Notes: generated by a model not told the origin, from the letters alone. DNA of 64,000 bases from Lingula anatina (GCF_001039355.2 NW_019775647.1:526330-590329), one strand, 5' to 3'. Positions 37,799 to 50,149 are shown, numbered from the stretch's first letter. Translations and numbers: made by a program.

Positions 37799-39028
37799 AT
37801 TCGCGGTGTATTTTAAACCTTCTTTACTCCTAAATATGTTTACAAGAACAGGATACGCCACAATATAGGAGTAATGGCCGGTTTACTCATCCCTCTCAGC
37901 TGACACTTGCCTCGCACCTATTTGTGTTGTAAATGCGTTCAAGTTCCGCTTGACCCACTTTTAGAAAATGATGTCGCGCATGCGTCTTGAAGACATAAAT
38001 GATTGAATATCACCCCTTCCCCCCCCCCCCCCCTCCACCAAATAAAACTGCAAAAAGGGATTGTTTGTAGGTTAATAGGAATTAATATTTGAAGGTAATT
38101 AGATGAACAGATAAATCAACAATTAAAGCAGTATGTGATGCTTTCCGTTCTTTTTCAAATGAACCAGACTTTTGACAGAAAAAAAGTAAAGAATTAAAGC
38201 GCACGGAGAGCAAGAGAGAACACTTTAATAGGCCCTAAGGAAAAATTCAGCTATGAAATTCATGCTGTCTTAAAAAAGACATTATCATTCTGTTTCTCCA
38301 TTTAAGATTTAGGAGTGAATTTATGTGTCAAATAAATATTTTAAATGAACGTTACGGAGGGAGTAGGGCCTATCTATAGGCCTATAGGCCTACTAGGCCC
38401 TATATAGGGCCTATGGGTTTGGAATTGTATTTCCTATTTAATTTCATATTTTGGGGAGAAAAAGTGCCATGTTTTATTCTGTAAAGAAACAATCAAAACT
38501 ACAAAATATAGTTAATTTTTATCTTACGATCAAAGGAAAATTTGGTTAAAAAACAATAATTAAAGGGGGTTTGTTCTAGAGAGTAGGTCTACTGACCGTA
38601 ATAAATAACACATGGTTTCTAAACGAACAAAGGCATACACATGTAGTATCGTATATCATATATATATAACACTTCTCAACTACAATGTTCAAAATAAGCG
38701 ACCTAATTGCAAGTGGCTTGGAGACTTTCTTGTCTGTGTTTCGCGATGAGCGCGGCGGCGATAAAACTTTAATCATATGGGATGTCAAAAAAGATGTGTC
38801 ACCTACACGGACAAAGACGCGAAAATGATGACAGATTGACGTCAAATTTTCCTGAAACAAATGGAACCTGGGAAGCAGACCTTTGTGTCTTTCCGTGAGT
38901 CCATTTAGAATGGACAAGCAGTGGCTTCACAACACTGGGATTTCACGACGTAGGATAGTTATCAAAACAAAACCGTGGGGTTGTTTATATTTTATGAAAA
39001 AAAAAAAAAAAAAACAGAGCGACCAGAT
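37799..39028. promoter_or_regulatory. Shared upstream region of the divergent six-cysteine gene pair
   Basis: About 1.2 kb separate the two proposed start codons, which face away from each other, so this interval should hold both promoters. It contains a C-run (38018-38033) and a cluster of GGCCTA palindromes (38368-38414). I see no certain TATA box. The role is inferred from gene arrangement only. Confidence 0.4.
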
Positions 39029-39841
39029 ATGGAGAATATCCAATCGAAGCCCAGGCCATGCAAGGTAAAAGTTGATCTGCTCCATGTAAAAAATTGACTT
39101 AGTGAGAAAATCTCGTAGCCTATCGGGCAAGGTTGCGAATTATACATGTAGAGATAAATTTTATAACTACAAAGGCATTTTTTATTCTGTACACATGTCG
39201 GAAGTGGAGCTGTAAGTTTGCTTTTTTAATTACCATTATTTTGATACTTGGTGAATAAAATGGGTTATCAATTAAAACTTCAACCGTAAGAAACCAAAAT
39301 CGAAGTTTATGTCATGGTGAAAACTGTAATATTGGATTATACTTAATACGACATCTGTTATATGCACTAGTCAATTTATGAGAACTCAATGACTGTATGT
39401 TCTTTAAACTCAATGATGTTATTTAAACTCTCTGATGTACTTTAAACATTAGAAACTGTGCACTGTATTCAATGGCTACCAATTTTGAAAAAGTAGTTTT
39501 TTCTTTCAGTTTACGTGATATTCGGTACGTCCCATGCTTTTAGCCTTCACAAAATGAATATTAACGTAGATAATAAAAGACAGAGGTAAACATTGCCTGT
39601 TGCACTCTACCTCTCATTTTAGAAGCACGGCAAACATTACCAGGCTAATTTCTTCATATTTTTCGGCTATTTCTGTAGAAGGTAACGCACTGTCACACCT
39701 TCAAGTGTGTTCTTAAGTAACACGCCCGCCTAGCTGTTTCCCTCTCAGCTTCATCACAATATTAGTCAGGTGAATTATGTCGGCATATGAAGATGGCAAC
39801 AGGGCTGTTATTATTGGAACGAATGATTGGTGAAAATATAT

Positions 39842-39885
<44 letters not shown>

Positions 39886-41295
39886 GAGAGAGAGGGGGGA
39901 GAGAGAGGGAAAGAGAGCTAGATGTAAAAGCAAAACTGTGAATATTTTCTATGGATTTATTCTTCTTTCCCTCATTTTCAGATGATTCTGGTTATGGTTG
40001 CCCTTGTGTTTATCATTTCGTTTCAACAAAGCGTCGCGAACGAATTCTTCTCAGGTAAGTGTCTTGCCCCTAAAGTGTCATCTCTGATATATCCAATACT
40101 TAAATTGATAGACAATAATTTACACAAAGCGATTTGAAATGAAACATAAATAGGTAAGACAGTTTATTCATTTTATCGCTGAATTCCCGTTTAAACACCA
40201 GAACTATAACATTTGTTATTAGCCTTATAAACAAAATCGCCGAAATAGCTTTTGACCGGACCCAAAAATTTATTTTCACCGAGTTCTAAAATTTGGGCTT
40301 GGAAACGTGTTATATTGGGGTGATTTGGAGGCCTTTTTGTCATTTTTAATTCTAACCCATTATTAGCCTTATTTTCTTTTTCAAGTCTTTCACAGAAAGA
40401 GGCACTTTATAAATGTACAATTTCGCTTTGACCAATAATAGAAATACTGTGGCGAGAGAGAGTCGCCTAAAATGTCCCCAGGATAGTAGGCCTAACTAGG
40501 AAAAAGTTGTGATGTGCGAGCGCAACATGATTCTACATAGTCATATGTTCATTATTAAAAGTAGCCATTTAAATTTTTTTCAGAGGATAATTGCATCACT
40601 CAAAGCGTTCGTTGTCGCACCACACACCGGTTCACACGAGACTCGTGCCAGTACAGAGATTGTATTGAAATTTTATTGTTCCACTGCGTTCACTATTCGC
40701 AAATTAAGATCCAGCTTACTCAAGTGTGGACTCGCATGGAGAAGAAATGTTTTGGGTCGACTAGGTCAAGGTCATACACTGTCGATCCCTACGGTGGTGA
40801 GTATAACTACCCTCTACTAGGGTGGCAGATTATATAGGGGAAAACGGAAAAATCCAAACAGAGCAAATGACTTTCTATTTATCTAGAGACATATCTGTGA
40901 ATATCTGTGAAATCTGTCGTCTGTAGTCACTGTAGTTAGTGCACTGTCACACGTGTTTTCCAGTAAAACTCTCGCCTCTTTTCCTCTCAGCTACATGTAC
41001 ATGTATATCACAATATAAGTCAGATGATTTTGTCTTCATTTCATTTTTTCTAGCTGACCAGTGCTTATCACAAATGCGGACTTGCCAAAGATTGTTTTCA
41101 GAACGCACTGACTCGTGCCATCATAGCGGTTGTATCGACACTCTGCTCATTAAATGTCGAAAAAATCCACAAATAAGTTACATACTGCAGCAAGCTTGGC
41201 TGAAAGAGGAAAAAAGATGTATCACAGATCCCTCTACTGCAAAACCAACAAGCGGCAGGAGACTGAGTAACCTACCTCAACTGGAACTTAATTAA
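39029..41295 (+). CDS. Secreted protein with two six-cysteine domains, no anchor (187 aa, or 175 aa from the internal start)
   Basis: Well-supported exons: 39982-40054 (signal peptide MILVMVALVFIISF), 40584-40796 (domain 1) and 41054-41295 (domain 2 and stop). Introns are GT-AG, all in phase 1. A candidate first exon at 39029-39064 (MENIQSKPRPCK, then GTAAAA) fits the phase-0 acceptor directly before the ATG at 39982 and mirrors the short first exon of the minus-strand paralog. Without it the protein starts at 39982. Both domains show Cys-x6-Cys-x10-Cys-x4-Cys-x7-Cys-x20-Cys. Introns before exons 2 and 3 share sequence ('cctctcagct', 'atcacaatat'), so the second domain arose by exon duplication. 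There is no hydrophobic C-terminus, so it is probably fully secreted. No known family recognised. Confidence 0.7.
39845..39882. repeat. (TG)n microsatellite, intron of the six-cysteine gene
   Basis: About 19 TG units followed by a GA-rich tail, 100 bases before the signal-peptide exon. Confidence 0.95.
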
Positions 41296-41499
41296 TTTAG
41301 GAATTACAATTTTGCCAGTTTTGAAGATTGTTGAATTTTACTACAGGTTGCTGTAGTAACATGGGAAGAATAACGTTGACGTTGAAAATATGTTGGACAG
41401 TCAGAAGTGACAGTCATAAAAAAAGAGAAAAATGAGTGTTTTTTAATCGTATATTTCCTATTCAAGAATGTATTTATCCAACCCTCGGGATGCAAATTT

Positions 41500-41500
41500 G

Positions 41501-41538
<38 letters not shown>

Positions 41539-41602
41539 TATTATTATTATTATTATTATTATTTTTATTTATTTATTTATTTATTTATTTTTATTTTTTT
41601 TG
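41500..41602. repeat. (AAT)n/(ATT)n inverted microsatellite followed by (ATTT)n
   Basis: AAT units switch to ATT units at about 41538, then TTTA repeats. It forms a perfect simple palindrome. The dispersed 'GAAGACGG' repeat follows at 41603-41672. Confidence 0.93.
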
Positions 41603-41672
41603 TTGATTATTCCTCCATTTTTGACCGTCTTCGCACAGAAAGATCCTGAAGACGGCCCTTCGCCCCTGGCAC

Positions 41673-43153
41673 GATTTGAAATAAATCAAAATAGTGAAAT
41701 TTGCAAAGCCTGCTGCACCGTTTTGGTTGATTTGACTTAATTTGCTTTCTGATGTCGTTTTGAGAAGGTATATTGGAAATATTAAGTTGATTGTATTTAT
41801 TCAAAGGTAAGTCCATCGGGATTTGTTAACATAATATTTATTTTGCCTTTGTTGCACGGGGAATTCCTTTGTATTTATAGTGTTATGTGTGGACCCAAAG
41901 GAATTTCCCACCCCTCCCCCACTCTTGATAAAGAAAAATAATGATGTGGGAGAATGAAAATAAAAGTGCAAGAATACGTTGAAAATTGTATGAAGGTTAA
42001 TTGCTGGTAATGCTGTGAGGAAATTCTTATGAGTGGGCGAAATTGGCCAATGTAAAAATTTTAACTTCTACTTCCGTATTTTAGCCACCAGCTCTAATTT
42101 TTCGAAAGCGAGGCAAGGGCTATCAAACAATTACGATACAATTTTCAATCTCGTAAAATAGAAATTCTTCAATAATGATTAGAGCATAGCGTACATTAAA
42201 AGACCTTTGGGTTTTTATTGTAATCTTCAATAATAATAAACATAAAACATACGACATAATAAATCCTAATGTTTGACTCATTTATCAGCTTAATTGACAT
42301 TTTGTACAATTTTCAGGCTAAAAAAAAGCCAAAGACAGTCAGGTTGACCTCGTTGGTCGTTTTGGTAGCCCATTTAATTAACTGCACATGCAGCAGTAAT
42401 GCACCCTACTAATGCATTTTGGGGGACTTTCTCGAACTGGATGGACAGGCAAGTACATGTAGGTCTATTTAAGACCAAAATTTTGAAAAAGGTGCAATTT
42501 TACAGCTCTTTAATGGTTGAGAGAGTGATTAATACAAGTTCACTTTGAGTAGTATAAGAAACTAGTAGAAGTGGTTCATATGAAGTGTTTCATATGAGAT
42601 ATGGGGAAATCCGTGCCCTCTTCAAATGTAATTTTAAACTCTCTAAACAATGAGCTTACAGCTCATTTTCACCTCTACCACGAATTGGTATTGAAAAGGT
42701 ATAAAGTTTATAGTCTATAAATCAGATCGATTTAATTCTGCGGGGCTTCCCGCTAAAGTGCTATCAGTGTAATCAACTTAATTGTCTGGCATACCCCCAA
42801 GAGGGCAATAGACTATCATTAATTACCCTCTCGGAGCTTGGGTAGCCGTGCCAGACATTTAAGCCGCGTATGCAATTTATCGAGAGTCCCCCCAAAGTTA
42901 GATCGAACCAGCTAGTACGGATTATGGGAACACTCCCTATGTTTAATATATATTTAGAAGATATACTAATCCCAAATGTCGAAGTAATCAACATCTACGA
43001 CACCCAATAACCCAATTCTAAAATGGCGTCCATCAGACATAATATACCGGTAAATGTATAGTCTAAGCATTCCTAGGTATAAAATATTTCTAATTGTCAA
43101 ACAAAGCAACATATGGTTTCTTTTTTTCCCGCAAATTACTGAATTTTTAGCTG
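41673..43153. other. Intergenic between the six-cysteine gene and the TLR gene
   Basis: No gene seen. A decayed GATCGATCTA-family MITE spans about 42720-42940, with 'ttagatcgaaccagctagta' at its right end. Confidence 0.55.
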
Positions 43154-46100
43154 TTATTCCATTTCGACGTCGTCATTTTCAGCATCATGCACATATTGGT
43201 TATTTACATCAAAAATGGCATCCATGAGACGTTTCCAAAACAAACGCTGTCCTTCTTGGCTGCCTGTCCACTTTATATAGCCTTTTGCCTTAATGAATTT
43301 CCGAAGCGATTTCGTCATATCACCAAATGGCACCGTTTCAAACATGACTGGTATCACTGTGTTGTAACCACGAGCCAATGACATTTCAAACTCAAATTCA
43401 CACCACGAGTTTAGCACGAAGTTTTCTGATAGAACGAGAACTGTCTTCCTGCTGTTATCTACAGCTTCGACGATAGCTTCAGCAAGAGATGCTCCACCAA
43501 TGAAATCCCTCTCATCTATGATGACGTCAAGCTCGTTCTCTTCTAGATGACGTAAAAGTTCATTCATTACCCACTGGTAATTACCGTCATCGTATGAGAC
43601 GTACACGTGGCCAGGTGGCGGTTTGACGAACCCGTGTCTTCGTAACCGGCGGCGCAGAAGGTAAAAGCGATATCTAAAAGATTCAAAGAAAGCTATCCAA
43701 ACAAAAACGTAGCCAAACATTTGACCATGAAAATTCACGATTGAACAATATCGGATATGAGAAAAAAAAAGCCCCAAATGTATTTTGAACTTACAATACG
43801 CCAGAGCGTACTCATTTTGGTAGTGTTAGTTAAATAGGAGAATACTGCATCTAATAAGACATCTTTCAAAAATGCATATATACGTATAGATATTGCCAAA
43901 TATTTACAATAGAATAGAACAGTGACCTGTGAAAATCTATTTTAAATAAATGAGTATTGAAAAACAAAAAAATGTATTTTGAACAATACGTGAGAGCGTA
44001 CTCATTTTGCTAGTGTGGTTTGTTAGGAGCACACAATTAATAAACATCTTTCACAAAATTCATACAGGCTTATAGATATTGCCAAGTACAGTGTATTTGC
44101 AACAGAAAATAGTGAGAGTTTAAAATGAGTCAACAAGTATGATACTCACTGAATTGTCCAGCGATATATATACGCTAGTACAACCCCACAGGTCACGCTG
44201 GCCGTAATGGTCAGAGATATCCCAAGAGAAAGCCAGTGATTCAGGGTTGTGACCGATTTTGGAATGACGTCACATTCCCTCTCGAGTCTTTGCAATGTCA
44301 TATTAAGGGTTGAATTGGTGCCATTCGCATGACATGTCGAGTTGTTAGAGAAAGATACTGTTATATTTGAATCGATAACCCAGCGAGTGAATTCTTCACC
44401 ATCGCAACTGGCGCAGTCTACGGGATTGTTCGACATATTGAATACTAAATTGGAGCTTTTGTTTACCCTGTCAGTGAATTTCAATTCTGCTGGGGAGAGT
44501 GCGTGCAGCTTGTTGTTACTGAGGTTCATGTACTCAATAAATGCAAAGTTCATCCAACTGAAAGATACAGTCGTTATGTCATTGTTGCTCAGGTCAAGCC
44601 ATTTCAAGGAAATGAGATTGACAAAGAAATGTTTTGGTATCAGTCTGATGGAGTTCTGTGACAAATCAAGGTATTGGAGTCGAGGGAGGTCCAAGGGGTC
44701 AAGCCCACCTTTACCTATGAGAGATCCCATTTTATTGTCTTTAAGATAAAGTTCTCTCAATGCCGGTAAATCATGAAATAAAGTCTTTGGTACATAATAC
44801 AAGACATTATGAGACAGATCTACGAATTCCAAACGATGTAGTCCATACGGAGTGTAACAAGCATATGGAAGCCTTAGACCGACGGCACTCAATGAACGCA
44901 GATTGTTTGAGTAGAAGTACAAGCTCCCATTGACAGTATCGCAGTTAAATGGGCCATATTTAATAGTCGCCCACCAATTTAGTGATAAATATTCCAGTTG
45001 TTTAGGTAAAGTCATCTTGATTACAGGTAAGGGTATGGTTATGTTTGCAGACAGTTCTTCAGCGATAGGTGTGTCTGATTGATCCGTGGTTTTCGTGGTT
45101 GTTAGCAAAATCTCAGGATGTCCGTCCCAGAAGGAATGAGTTATTTCGCATTTTGGTTTTGGAGATCTATTGTGGATTACATTGTTGTCGATCTTCACGA
45201 ATTTCAAATTTGTTATGCTAATTTTTGCCATTAATGAAACGACCCAAGGATGATGATTTTTGGGATGATACAATATGTTGTTGTAGCTCAAGTCGAGGTA
45301 TTCTAAGTGTTTGAGATTTTGAAAAATGTTTTCTTTTACTTCAACAATATCATTATTGATTAGCTCCAAACTTCTGACTGTTTTATGTTTTAAACACTCA
45401 AATGTAGATGCCGAAATACTAAATTCGAACGGAGATTTTGTATGCATATCAACCATATCATTCATACGCAGCGTCTCGATCATGGTATTATTCAGATCAC
45501 ATATAAAATCTTGCAACTTTTCTGTTGAAGTAAAAATACTTCCCTCAACGTCTAGTATTTTGAGATTTGGAAAAGATGACATGACGTCACGCTCCACAGA
45601 GCTAAAGGCACAGTTAATGAATGCAAGCCTTTCTATTGGACAGTCTTTCAGTGACATAAACGCACGTCCTTTTAACTGCAAGTCGGTAGCAAAGGCAAAG
45701 TAAAAAGTTTCGTTAAAGACCAAAGTTTTCAGCGAAGTAAGATTACTGTAACCAGGACCAAGTGACAGGTCACCTAGTGGAACATATGGAAGAAAAAGCT
45801 GTTCCAGCTGCCGTAATGGAGCCATTGTACGGTCTATGTAATCCTGCTGAATGAGCTGAAATCGGTTCATATCATTAAGTTTAAGAATTTTCAAGCTGAT
45901 CAAGTCCTGGAAGAGGCCAGGTGGTAACAGAGTATAATCGAGGTTCACATCATAGGGGATAGGGGACAAATCTAAGTATTCCAGGGTCTCCAAACCAGCG
46001 AAACTATACTCACTGAACGCTTTTATGTTATTCCCTCCCACATAAAGAACTTTGAGTCTTTTCAGTTGACTTAAGGCGTAAGGTCGTATTTCGTTCAATC

Positions 46101-46326
46101 CGGCATGCCGTAGATCTAAATTCGTTGTATTTTGTGGCAAAGCAAGAAATGAATCGGCGATCGAGCTACCTGAGCAATTCACAATTAACTGCTTTTCCGG
46201 AATATATTGACACCGACAAAGTGATGGGCACGTATTCAGCGTTTGGTTCACAGTCGCAGCCAAAGTGTTGCTCAAGCTCCACCAAAGTCCCACAAGGAAC
46301 AGAGTTGTTTTTTTCACTGCCTGCAT
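43154..46326 (-). CDS. Toll-like receptor, single-cysteine-cluster type (898 aa, 2 exons)
   Basis: Exon 1 is 46326-44150, exon 2 is 43673-43154, with a GT-AG intron in phase 2 placed just after the transmembrane segment. The protein has a signal peptide (1-23), an N-terminal Cys cap (CPSLCRCQ, ~33-40), many leucine-rich repeats (LxxLxLxxN) and a C-terminal Cys cap (CASCDGEEF). A membrane helix (~700-720) and a basic juxtamembrane stretch RFYLLRRRLRRHGF precede the TIR domain (~748-880). TIR box 1 is HVYVSYDD, box 2 RDFIGGASLAEAI, box 3 LFWKRL. The BB-loop proline of the usual RDxxPG motif is Gly here. TLRs sense microbial ligands and signal through MyD88-type adaptors. The promoter block at 46521-46557 lies about 200 bases upstream. 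A truncated duplicate follows at 48.5-49.4 kb. Confidence 0.93.
43793..44098. repeat. Tandem duplication (189-bp offset) in the TLR intron
   Basis: Blocks at about 43793-43915 and 43982-44098 share 'gagcgtactcattttg', 'aacatctttcacaaaa'-like and 'tagatattgccaa' phrases in the same order. They are diverged and non-coding. Confidence 0.75.
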
Positions 46327-46520
46327 TGTCGTGGTGTCCCTTTCACTTTAAGGAATCGACTCTAATTGATTATTTAGTCGTAACCTCCCTTTGCTTCGAT
46401 CTACATATATAATTTCTTACATTTGTAAAAATACATCTCTACATTTTCGACAGATAAAACATCTCAGACGCACATGAAGAATGCGGAACCCTAGACGCAT
46501 GAGAACCTTTTAATTTACAA

Positions 46521-46557
46521 ATTTTATAGTCGCAAAATTTCCGTTGAGTCACTTCCT
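46521..46557 (-). promoter_or_regulatory. TLR promoter block: ETS/AP-1-like composite plus TATA box
   Basis: Read on the minus strand: AGGAAGTGACTCAA, about 16 bases containing 'TTTTGCGAC', then TATAAAAT, about 195 bases before the ATG. The first part looks like an ETS site (AGGAAGT) overlapping an AP-1 site (TGACTCA). The block is conserved before the TLR pseudogene, which argues for function. Confidence 0.65.
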
Positions 46558-46559
46558 TA

Positions 46560-48179
46560 TCCATTATAAAAATATCGTAAAATTCGTGGTATAATGACAC
46601 TACCAGAATACTCTTTATTGTGTCTAGGAACGTCTTCTTTTTGTGTATCTTGTTGACAAGTATAGAAAAGAAAGCATTATGTGACCTTGTCAGATGTTTG
46701 AAAGAGCTTTGCGTAAACCTTTGTGTGACTGCTTATTTCCTCGGGGCTAACAAACCTGGGGAATTCCCATCTAGCTAGTGGGGTAAGCTTATTGGCTTGA
46801 AGTAGGCTGTGGGAAATGTGTCGCGGCACTTTTCTTAACCCAACAATTTTTAGATTTAGGATTTGTTCCCCACACCTTTTTTTTTTTTTGGAGGGGGGGG
46901 GGGTGCGTGGTGGAATGTTCCTATCCATGGTTGTTTGATCAATTTTCATTTGTTTTTCACATGTAGTTTTTATTTCCTCTCAGTGAACAGTCACTTTACA
47001 GTTCACTCATTTTCATTGATTCACAGTTTATTTTCAAATGATATGTTTTAAGTCTATAACTTTACAGGAATGAGATGCTAATAAGTTGAAGACGGCAGTG
47101 ATACATACCACATATTCTTCTAAATATTTTATTAACGTTATGTCATGCTTTATCTTTTGTAACACTTATTCTCACTGATGAACAACTACTTGACATTTTA
47201 GTCAATCTTACTTATGTATTTATTTATTATTTTAATAATGTGATGACTAGCCAGGGCATCCATCCATTGGAAGACGGCAACATGTTCTGAACCGAACGGC
47301 TATATAGGGTACCGTTAGAAAGAATGTTAATCGGGTGGGTAGAAAGCATTTTGTAACACCTATAGTAATGGTGTAAGTACCATACTTTATGTGAATCTAC
47401 CTGTAGCAACAAGGATACCTGAATTGTGATAACTTTGGATTGATTCAACAATTTTAAGGGGGGAGGGAAACAATTACATTTGTACAGTGAAGTGTTTAAA
47501 TTTGACAGATATTTTTGTTGCTTAGACAGAAATGGAAGAAAAGAAGAATATTATAGAAAAGGCTTTCGAGCAGGAGTCTCAATGTCCATGAGAAAAGAAA
47601 AAATCATCAGACCTTTACAAACTTATGTTTATAAAAAACATATTTTGCTTTTCAAAGATGAAAAGTATTATTGGAAAGGTGGATAAATCATTATTGTTAA
47701 CTCGTTATTTTGGCTGGGGAATCAAGATTTTGGTTGTACTCATTGTGATGACTGATTTTTTTAGATAGAACACTAACTGGGCTATTTACCTTGAGATTTT
47801 CAAAATGATATCTCTAATCACTACGCAATAAATGGAGGATAAAACGCATATAAAAGAGCTCTACAAACGTCATTGTTTAGTTTTTGTTACCGAACCGTAC
47901 TGCAAGGTACTTTGGTTATAGTTAAATATGGTGTAAATATATATATTCACAGCAAAGTACAAAGATCATGAAATATCAACGTCGACTCCAGCAATGACCA
48001 AATCTTATAATGGAAACAAACCTTCAATTAAAAAACCGTTTTTGAGTCATCAGTTCCTTCAATAGGGGTTCGTGCTGATGGATTAAGTATCTGTAGAGGG
48101 TTCAGTTGAACAATGGTTGATGTTGTTTAGGGTTCCCAGTATTATTTGGTTAAAAAAATAGATCCGTTTTCTACCACCA
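46560..48179. other. Intergenic between TLR gene and TLR pseudogene
   Basis: Bases 46560-46755 match 49705-49905 upstream of the pseudogene, so the duplication included about 430-550 bases of upstream sequence. The remainder to 48179 shows no gene. Confidence 0.55.
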
Positions 48180-48525
48180 TTAAAGCAATAATAACTCTTC
48201 GTTTCGGCCAAAAAATGAATTTTTCCTGGAGTAAACAAAAATTTTCCCATACTTACCAATGGTTAATGAATCCAGTTTTACATTCAAAGTTAGTCCCTGG
48301 TTTTTTTCTAAAAAGTTTGGTTTTTTGTTAAAATCTCTTAAGAGATTTTAACAGAGTACAGACATCAATGGAGGTCACGTGGTCTAGAGACAAGTTCAGA
48401 TATCAGAACAATAGCTATAACTGCTGTTTTTGTGGTAAAACAGAATATATTATATTTCTATGAGTTATTCACAAGGTTTTTATTGTGAAATATAGATCTC
48501 ATACGAAGAGTTATTATCCCTTTAC
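48180..48525. mobile_element. 346-bp TTAA-type MITE, copy C, abutting the truncated TLR pseudogene
   Basis: The left end is TTAAAGCAATAATAACTC; the right end is 'gagttattatccctttac', with the right TTAA altered to TTAC. TLR-homologous sequence stops exactly at the right edge and does not resume beyond the left edge, so the break coincides with the element. Confidence 0.88.
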
Positions 48526-49353
48526 GCAATGTCTCGATCATGGTATTATTCAGATCACATATAAAGTTTTCCAACTTTTTTGCTGAAGTAAAATTACCAC
48601 GCTCAACGTCTAGTATTTTGAGATTTGGAAAAGATGACATGACGTCAGGCTCCACAGAGCTAAAGGCACAGTTAATAAATGCAAGCCTTTCTACTGGATT
48701 GTCTTTCAATGACATAAACGCTTGCCTCTTTAACTGCAAGTCCAAAGTTTTCAGCGAAGTAAGATTACTGTAACCAGGACCAAGTGAAAGGTCACCAAGT
48801 GGAATATATGGAAGAAAAAGCTGTTCAAGCTGCCCTAATGGTGCCATTGTACGGTCTATGTAATCTCGCTGAATGAGCTGAGATCGTTCCACATCATAAA
48901 GAAGTTTAAGAATTTTCAAGCTGACCAAGTCCTGGGCAGGCCAGGTGGTAACAGAGTATAATCGAGGTTCACATCATAGGGGATAGGGGACAAATCTAAG
49001 TATTCCAGGGTCTCCAAACCAGCAAAACTATACTCACTGAACGCTTTTATGTTATTCCCTCCCACATAAAGAACTTTGAGTCTTTTCAGTTGACTGAAGG
49101 CGTAAGGGCATAATTCGTTCAATCCGGCATGACGAAGATCCAGGTTCGTTGTATTTCGTGGCAAAGCAAGCGGTGAATCGCCGATCGAGCTACCTGAGCA
49201 GTCCACGATTAACTGCGTTTCCGGAATATATTGACACCGACACAGTGATGGGCACGTATTCAGCGCTTGGTTCACAATCACAGTCGCCAAAGTGTTGCTC
49301 AAGTTCCACCACAGTCCCACGAGGAACAGAGTTTCTTTTTTCACTGCCTGCAT
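48526..49353 (-). pseudogene. Truncated, frameshifted TLR duplicate
   Basis: It matches the first ~290 codons of the TLR gene at 43154-46326. The signal peptide, N-terminal cap (CPSLCRCQ) and first repeats are open from the ATG at 49353. A one-base deletion near 48937 ('ctgggcaggcc' versus 'ctggaagaggcc') shifts the frame, a 12-codon deletion follows TSLKTL, and homology ends at the MITE at 48525. Transmembrane and TIR regions are missing. It cannot make a receptor. Confidence 0.92.
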
Positions 49354-49666
49354 TGTCTTGGTGTCCCTTTCTCTTTATGTAAACGAACGATACTTCGTCT
49401 CTCACATGAGTATTTCGACCAAGTTTAGACAAGTTTAGTAATTGAATACACCGTCACATTCATGCACACAAGTCGTTTGTGAACTGATTGATGTGATCAA
49501 ATACTTGATCTCTCACTTAATTATTTCGAACAAGTTCCGACAGGTTATGTTGCTTCTCTTCGTCTTCACGTACATGCTCTCGTATATGTCGTTTGTGCAT
49601 AGATTGATTTGACCAAATAAATACCGCAGAGACACTAAAGATCTTGGTATTTAAGAGCTAAAATCT

Positions 49667-49703
49667 ATTTTATAGTTGCAAACTCTCCTTTGAGTCACTT
49701 CCT
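49667..49703 (-). promoter_or_regulatory. Conserved promoter block upstream of the TLR pseudogene
   Basis: The minus strand reads AGGAAGTGACTCAA, then 'GTTTGCAAC', then TATAAAAT with the spacing seen before the intact gene. It sits about 315 bases before the pseudogene ATG. Confidence 0.6.
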
Positions 49704-49931
49704 TGACAATTATAAGAAAGATCTCGTGGATTGCTTGAATGATCACCCGATTTGAATACTCGTTCTTTTTAACAGAAAATGTCTTCCGTATGCGCGTTTT
49801 GTTGACGAAAGAATGAAAGCTTTGTGTGATTTCGTCGAATGTTTGTAAGGGCTTTGCGTGTAAACTTTGTGTGACTGTGTTTTTCTTTGGGGCTAAAATA
49901 TAGTGGGGACTCCCCAGCAAGTTTGTTGGGT

Positions 49932-50149
49932 AAGACCCCATTCTCATACCTAATGCGATAAAGCAGGATCGATCAATCTTCGAGGAGATTCTCGCTAAAT
50001 TGAATTTAGCTTTAGCAGAACTGATGTCTGGCACACTTACTGAAGCTGCTAAACGACAGTTAATTACCCACTTACAGCTTCAGTAGGCGTGCCAGACATC
50101 AGAAGTTGGGCCGATTCTGCGAGATCTATCTAGGAATGGGAATGGGGTC
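49932..50149. mobile_element. MITE, GATCGATCTA-related, copy at 49.9 kb
   Basis: Ends 'agaccccattctcatacct' and 'ggaatgggaatggggtct' are inverse. Inner arms contain 'ctgatgtctggcacac' and 'gtgccagacatcag'. The middle resembles the 42.8-kb copy ('tgccagacat'). Confidence 0.75.

Noticed and set aside
44342-45703. Plus-strand open frames of 125-135 codons opposite the TLR
   Set aside because: Antisense shadows of the leucine-rich-repeat coding exon.
46677-46949. Minus-strand 90-codon open frame upstream of the TLR
   Set aside because: The homologous region upstream of the TLR pseudogene does not keep the frame, and no motif is visible.
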